A model generated the notes under the pieces. It was given only the letters and a program-made list of their open reading frames with translations. It was not told the origin of the DNA and ran no database searches. The position numbers and the translations under genes were made by a program. Shown here one piece after another: positions 58,749 to 64,000 of a stretch of 64,000 bases of DNA (its first letter is position 1; the number at the start of each line of letters is the position of its first letter). Location: assembly GCA_016808115.1 (NCBI GenBank), contig JAEQBH010007413.1:62001-126000 (forward strand). The letters are read 5' to 3'. The DNA is from Tetrastigma voinierianum. Its lineage: Eukaryota > Streptophyta > Magnoliopsida > Vitales > Vitaceae.

Positions 58749-60240
58749 CACACCCCAACTACATTAGTCCATAGCAATGAAAGAAAGAAAATAATAAAAT
58801 ACATATAAAACTATAACAAAATAATGTGTAAAAAATTATCATTTCAAAAGGTTGTGAATGAGTAATGCTAACCTAAGTAGAATCATCAAAACCTTATCAA
58901 TAACCATTTCGAGAGAATGAATGCCATACGAGTGAGTATCAAGAGCCTCCTTCTTGGTAGATCGCTTGAAGCTTCACGAAAATCTAAGTGTTTATTTTAT
59001 CAAATCTCAACAATAAAATTTGCTTCATTGCACTCACAACCTAGCTACTACTACGACCTACAGCATGCTAACCAACCTAAATAGATCCAGGACCCACCTC
59101 TTATTCCACACAATTCTTTTGCGTTGTAGGGTGCAATCTTGAGAATCGACCTCACCAAAGTCCATGCTTGGGGATCTCTGGGTGACTCCCCAGCCAGGTG
59201 GAGCTTAGGGCACCAAGTCATGGGATCTTTCAACCACAAACTCTTCGGGTTTCTGGGACTTGAATGAGATTTGAGACTCCGGCCTGCAACTTGCGCTCCA
59301 CCCATCCACCCATGTAGCAGACACTAGAGTCGACTCCCAGCCGGTGAAGGTTTAGGAGCACTTAGGGCTTTAAAGAAACTTCGCCATATACCTCGGACCG
59401 TGCTGGGTTTCAGGCAAGCGTTGCAATTTTTAATCTTTTATTTTCTTTTCTTTTTCTTTTTTTTTTTTTTTTTTTTTGAGCTTGGCGCTGCTCACGGTCC
59501 TTAACCTATTAAGGCGAGTCGATGAAACTAGGTTGGGTTGAGTTGTAAAGTGAGGGAGGTTGAAGTTTTTAAACTTCTCATTGAAACCTAATGTGCTCGG
59601 TGTGTGGTTAGTAAAGGTGGAGAAAAAATGGTGAAAAATAATAGAATTCAACCTAATCTGTCCACTAATTAGGCATGGAATCAATCCTTTGTAATAGAAT
59701 TGAATGAGAAGTTTTAAATTTTCCAACTTGCGAGTTAGAGCAAAACCACAAATTTGATTACCAAATGGGTTCGAATTTTTAAAAAAGTAAAATTTGTTAG
59801 TATATGACTTTATAGAAAAAGAGAACCCAACAAGCCCATGAACATCACAAAATTATTTGCACAAAGTAATAACAAAACATAAATCTGAAAGCCTACGGCT
59901 TCTTGCTCTCTGACTGACGATTGTGTCAGAAATGGGTCTCGGATTGGAAAATTAGAGAAGGAAGTGTTACCTCCTTGATGAGATGTGATCATTTCTGGAT
60001 AGGAGACCTCGTAAACTTTCCATCGACACCTTATTCACTCCGTTTGGGCTTCAAATAAATGAAGTTAGGAGAAGAAAGAGAGGAAAAAGTGACCGGTTGA
60101 ACATTTTAAAATGCACTTTCATAATAATCTAAAATGTTCTTTCTGGCCATATTTGGATTCTACACTCTCAGCTTTCAGCGGTACAGAAGCCTTGCTAAAC
60201 GGAGTTCGAATCAAAAAGTTATGGCGAAACAAAATTTGGA
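58749..60240 (-). other. 3' UTR and conserved non-coding segment of element B
   Basis: The part 59040-59600 corresponds to the family UTR (compare 1-188 and 1790-2400). The part 59940-60240 matches element A at 31740-32010; minus-strand landmarks are CGCCATAACTTTTTG, AATCCAAATATGG and GGTCACTTTTTCCTC. A run of T at 59457-59477 marks the usual pyrimidine tract. No conserved reading frame is seen. Confidence 0.65.
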
Positions 60241-60269
60241 GGCAAAAGTGGGACATATAGCGAAAAAAT

Positions 60270-60548
60270 TAGCTAACTATTACATTTCCGCTAGACTATG
60301 AAAGTACGTACTAGCATTTTGATTTTTTGATTTTTTTTTTTGAAAAATCATATAAAATAATATCTAATAAAATAAAAATAATATATATAATAATAAAAAT
60401 AAATAAGAAATTTATTAAATTTTTTTATTTTTTATTTTATTTTGAGAGACAAATTTTTTTTGAAATAAAAATAATATATAAAAATAAAAAATAAAAATAA
60501 AATTTATTTTTTGAAATAAAAATAATATATAAAAAACGTTTTTTTTAA

Positions 60549-60579
<31 letters not shown>

Positions 60580-60679
60580 TAAAATAAAATAAATAAAATA
60601 AATAAAAAAATAAAAAAAGAACCTTTGTGCTATTTATTTTGGCTTTTAGCGGAAAGGAATAGTATTTTTAGCTAGCTAA
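60270..60679. repeat. AT-rich island flanked by an inverted repeat, element B
   Basis: From 60295 to 60646 the sequence is nearly all A and T, with (AAT)n and (AATAA)n runs. The arms are about 60270-60293 (ending TTTCCGCTA) and 60647-60679 (starting TAGCGGAAA, ending TAGCTAGCTAA). They pair as a gapped inverted repeat. Element A has its (AT)n tract at the corresponding place. Confidence 0.8.
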
Positions 60680-60779
60680 CGAAAATTTTGAGCAAGTACA
60701 CTATGGCGAAATTTTTGCTATAGTTGAGTACAAAACTAGCTTGCTGAAAATTCACTTTCATTTAAACTTCATTCTTCAA

Positions 60780-62226
60780 ATAAACTTCCGAAAATTTCAC
60801 TAAAACTGCAAAAATTAATACAAGAAAAATTTAGGAAAAGTCTGAAAAGCAAAGAATTAATTTAAAACATACATTAACAAAATTAGAAAATCTATAAAAG
60901 AAAATTAAAGAAATCAAAAATAAAATGATAAAATGGAAATAAGCAGGAAAAATTAAAAACAAAAGTGGGGAAATGTGTTTCCCCCAAACCACCTTAGGCC
61001 TTTGGAGAATTTCTTGGGCCAGCGAACTCAATGAGGGGGTTCGGGTGCTCCGATGGAACCAACCCCAAACCAACCAACTGTGTCATCTGCGATGTGGCGG
61101 TGTTTTTGATGTAGTGGCAAAATTATGTACAAAGGCCACTAATCTATTGAAGTTTTGCATGGCCGGCAGTGATGGGTTGGACTTAGCCTTGGAGCTGAGT
61201 CTTGCAGGCTTTGAGTTTCTTCAGCGGACCTTAATATGTCTGCTTCAGCGATGTAGGGTTATAGGTGGCTGGGCATTGGCCGGTGGGTGTTTGGGTTGGG
61301 ATTGTGGCGCGGTGAAGCGGTATGGCCCGGATCAGTGAGGGCAGGGGTAAATTGTTCTCTTTGTGTTCTTTCACTGCTTCCTCAGTCAACAACAGGGGGA
61401 TTGCATCCTTCTTCTCCCATAAGCAGACAACAACACCAATGTTTGAGGATTCAGAACTTTCTACCAGGCCTTCTTGTGGTACATTTGTAAATGCAGCTCC
61501 TCACCATGGTGCCCATTAGGCACTCTTCCTTTGGACTCTCTTCCTCTTGCTGAACAAGCTGATTGGTGAGCTTTAAGATGGATTCCGTAGGATGTCCCGG
61601 TACGATCAATTTCACTTTGGAACCATCATGATTCGTATTCCAGAGCTCAGTGTCTGAGTTTCTTGATTGGCTGGGCAGTCCTGCCTTTGCTCCTCTATGA
61701 AATTGTCCACTTGTTTTACATAAGTCAGGATGAAACTTGTTCCAACAAGGATAAGGGTGATGGTTATTCTTCTTTGGGAAGTTGAGGCAAAATGTGGAGA
61801 AGTAGGAGGTATATAAGTTGAGGGAACATTATAGACAGGTGCACTAATCCATTGTTCTCTATATTCCCTCATAGACTATGGAGTTTGAGATTTCTCTCTG
61901 GTTCTTTGCCACTTTGCCATGGAAGGTTCTGTAGTCCCTCATTCATCTCATGTATGCTCTAGGTTACTCTCTCCACGGGGTACTCATTATCTTTGTTCTT
62001 CCATTTGATTCTAGTTCAAGCCCACTGAACGTTCTGCGAGAAAAAAATAACGACGACACAAAACAACACCAAAAAACGATCCTACTTGAGGAATTTTTTT
62101 TTAATATGAAAATAAAATAAAAATGACAATGAAATATAAAGGAATTCACCAAAACTTGTGATGAGGATCCTGAAGTGTTTCCGCATTTCGTCAAATTCGC
62201 TAGGCACGCATTACGGCCGGCGTGAT
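60780..62226 (-). pseudogene. Gag-like remnant and leader of element B
   Basis: The best frame is 61612-61872 (minus) with YREQWISAPVYNVPSTYI; further short pieces lie at 61000-61560. They sit where gag would be, and the Pro/Tyr-rich wording fits a decayed gag, but I see no firm signature such as the NHPN motif of elements 1 and A. Near 62150-62226 the leader matches that of element A (CCTCATCACAAGTTTTGGTG) and contains a decayed primer site. The function is unknown. Confidence 0.45.
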
Positions 62227-63506
62227 TGATTAGGTGCGCGGTGGGGTGATGCGGAGTCAACAAAATTTGTATCTAAGTTCCTCCTCTTGTAGTCAGAAGC
62301 TCTTTGTGACTATAGCGGTCTAGGTCGAACACGGGGATGGAGTTTTCTTACGTACAAATGATTTGAGTGAAACCAAAAATGGTGAATTAATTTAGTTTAA
62401 GGTTTGGTTAAGCAGGTGAGTTTGGGGTTTAAGCCGAAAATAAAATGAAAGAAAAATAAGAAAAGAACTCACTTGAAGTCTCAGAGGCCTTTAGGTTAGG
62501 GTTTTAAGGTAACTAACATGTCCTCGGGTCTTTTCTCGTTGGGGAAGATGATGACATATAGTCATTTTCGAGCAGGATCTTCATTAACTTTTAAAAACTA
62601 AACCCTATGATTTTCCTTTTGAAAAACAACATTTATTGAGCATTAATGTTCCCGAGAAAATGAAAACACATGCCTCCGTCTACCTCACAGGTGACAAATA
62701 GAAAAGCAACTAATGAATCTCGAGTGGATCTGGCAATAGCATCACTGAACCCTAAGATTGCTAAATGATATTGATCAATGAAGGCATATCAAATGAGTTC
62801 TAACCTAGAGGTGAAAATAGGAACATAAATAACGAAAATGCGTGCGTTAAAAGCAGAGGACGTTGCCAAACTATTGCCCGAGTAGCCTTCCTCTTCAAGG
62901 AGGAAGAGACTGCTCCAACCATCCTCTGAGTTGTCATCCTCGGAGGTGTTTGAGCCAACCGAAAGGAGAAAATGAGAAAAGGAAACGGGAGAAACTGAAC
63001 CCTAATTTTGTTCTGACAAAAAAGATCAGTCCTCCTCAACGGTGTATACAAATGGCTTATGTACTTACAAACTAAGGTAAAGCCACAAGCCAATCGAACA
63101 TAAGTGGTAAAACAAGGGTAGGAGAAAAACCAAAATTGCTGGCAAAAACAAAAGTGCGTGAAATGCGAAGGGAGGGAACATGGGGCTGCCGGGATGCCTG
63201 ATCTTTGGAAGGCGTGTCTGATTAACTCGCGGAGAACTCTGCGGTGGTGTTTTCTTTATTTTGCCCTTCTTTCGATCTATGATTTGAAATCTTGAGTTTG
63301 ACTAGAATTCTTAGTGCTTGGATCGACTCAACAATGTTGGCATGATTAGCTACATAAGAAACTGCAAAATTTGCCTTACAAAATGTGATCATTAAAATAG
63401 TAAGGGACCGTAATGTAATAAATCGGGTTAGTATAACAATTAGTATACAAAAAGCTCAAAACACATTAAAAATAGGGTTCAAAATAGTACTTTGGGCATT
63501 TAATCA
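62227..63506 (-). repeat. 5' LTR of element B
   Basis: The high end reads GCATTTAATCA and the low end TGATTAGGTGCGC, complementing an LTR of TGATTAAATGC to GCGCACCTAATCA. The first 70 bases form the family hairpin (63437-63506). Confidence 0.85.
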
Positions 63507-64000
63507 ATATAGGAATCAATAGAATGAGTAGTTGAGGTTACCATTTTCATCCCAATTTTACTAGTAAGCATGTTTTTGGCCGTAGGGGTAAAACGGTCAT
63601 TTCTTTTATGGATTTTTCTTTAAAAGTCTCAGTTTAGGACCTCAAGAGAGTGTTTTGTGGCAAGCGTTGAATTTATTACGCATCGTAGCAAAATTTGCAA
63701 AATTTTGAGCTCTCTTGGCCGATTGGTAAGTGGGGAAGAGTGGGAGGGTAGTTGGTCATTCGACTTGAATTCTAGGCCTCCCGACTTGTAATGTGGTCCC
63801 TCTTCAATTTTCGTTTGAAACGGATAAGGACAACTTAGGGTCGCTTTGGAAAAGTTTGTCAAAATGAGTGATTATGAAGGGGCTGTTTGTACTCAAGGGT
63901 AATTTGCTCATTTTTGCTTTATATAAATGTTGTGTGACCCTAATGTGAAGTTTCGTTAAAATCTGAATCCGTTTCAAAATAGTCGCTTTGTAAGCCTACG

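Larger units (their letters stand above)
57471..63506 (-). mobile_element. Athila-type non-autonomous element B
   Basis: Two LTRs of almost equal size (57471-58748, 1278 bp; 62227-63506, 1280 bp) flank 3.5 kb. On the minus strand the internal part runs from a decayed primer site through a gag-like remnant, an AT-rich island bounded by inverted repeats, a 300-bp segment shared with element A and a 3' UTR. I find no protease, reverse transcriptase, integrase or ORF3. The flanks join into the 3' LTR of element 6, but the duplication is blurred. Confidence 0.8.
28719..64000 (+). mobile_element. Tat/Ogre-like Ty3/gypsy element 5 (right end outside window)
   Basis: The visible parts are a 5' LTR (28719-40850, split by element A), a primer site (40856-40873), gag and protease (41340-46741, split by a solo LTR), and then the chromovirus element 6. 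Its reverse transcriptase, integrase and 3' LTR should lie beyond the window. The assignment rests on the primer site, the 'GTGGCGACTCC' phrase near the LTR end and gag/protease peptides. The clade within Ty3/gypsy is an inference. Confidence 0.6.
46742..64000 (+). mobile_element. Chromovirus-type Ty3/gypsy element 6 (3' LTR leaves the window)
   Basis: A 2.6-kb 5' LTR, a tRNA-iMet-type primer site, gag, protease, reverse transcriptase, RNase H, integrase with a C-terminal chromodomain-like end, a polypurine tract and a 3' LTR follow in standard order. Two other elements sit inside: a solo LTR in integrase (53128-55639) and element B in the 3' LTR (57471-63506). It interrupts the protease-RT linker of element 5. 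The order and the LTR start TGTAACGCCCC fit the Del/Tekay branch, an inference. Confidence 0.85.
56703..64000 (+). repeat. 3' LTR of element 6, split by element B and cut by the window end
   Basis: The arms 56703-57470 and 63507-64000 match 46742-47530 and 47530-48025 of the 5' LTR. Element B occupies the gap. The remaining 1.3 kb or so of the LTR should follow beyond 64000. Confidence 0.85.

Noticed and set aside
1..64000. tRNA, rRNA, riboswitch or bacterial promoter and terminator signals
   Set aside because: I found no tRNA-like cloverleaf wording or rRNA blocks. The tRNA-related sequences present are short primer-binding sites of retroelements.

Overview
The window is a plant nuclear, heterochromatin-like block made almost entirely of LTR retrotransposons inserted into one another. 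I see no convincing host gene, tRNA, rRNA, CRISPR array or bacterial-type operon. The retroelement families (Athila-type, a Tat/Ogre-like Ty3/gypsy, a chromodomain-type Ty3/gypsy, Ty1/copia) point to an angiosperm. The wording of several gag, protease and ORF3 remnants resembles elements I associate with grapevine (Vitis). That species call is recognition, not proof.

Layout. Element 2 (Athila-type, minus strand) is the oldest visible layer: 3' UTR at 1-188 and 9349-9892, ORF3 at 9893-11433, integrase at about 13650-14430. Element 1 (Athila-type, minus, 189-9348, both LTRs, gag, protease and ORF3 but no reverse transcriptase) sits in the UTR of element 2. A chromovirus-type LTR (11434-~13650, plus) sits at the 5' side of its ORF3. 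Element 4 (minus, 14493 to 28718) is a second Athila/Tat-like family. Its 3' LTR is split by element 3 (Athila-type, plus, 14900-21062), and its ORF3 is split by a copia-type solo LTR (26334-27749).

Element 5 (Tat/Ogre-like gypsy, plus) starts at about 28719 and runs off the window. Its 5' LTR is split by element A (Athila-type non-autonomous, plus, 29337-39359, perfect 5-bp target duplication GTGGT), which itself carries a copia element (32389-37191). Its gag and protease region (41340-46741) is split by an Athila-type solo LTR (44689-46155, perfect duplication ATGGT). Element 6 (chromovirus, plus, from about 46742) follows, with a 2.6-kb LTR, gag, protease, RT, RNase H and integrase. A solo LTR (53128-55639, minus) splits its integrase. 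Its 3' LTR is split by element B (non-autonomous Athila-type, minus, 57471-63506) and leaves the window.

Nothing here should work on its own. Every coding region is broken by frameshifts and stops, and several catalytic sites are altered. Elements 1, A and B keep LTRs but lack a recognisable reverse transcriptase, so any past movement must have used enzymes supplied by relatives. The best leads beyond plain annotation are family-specific palindromic motif clusters shared between LTRs and internal leaders, a hairpin that forms the first 54-73 bases of every family-1 LTR, and the non-autonomous lineage shared by A and B.
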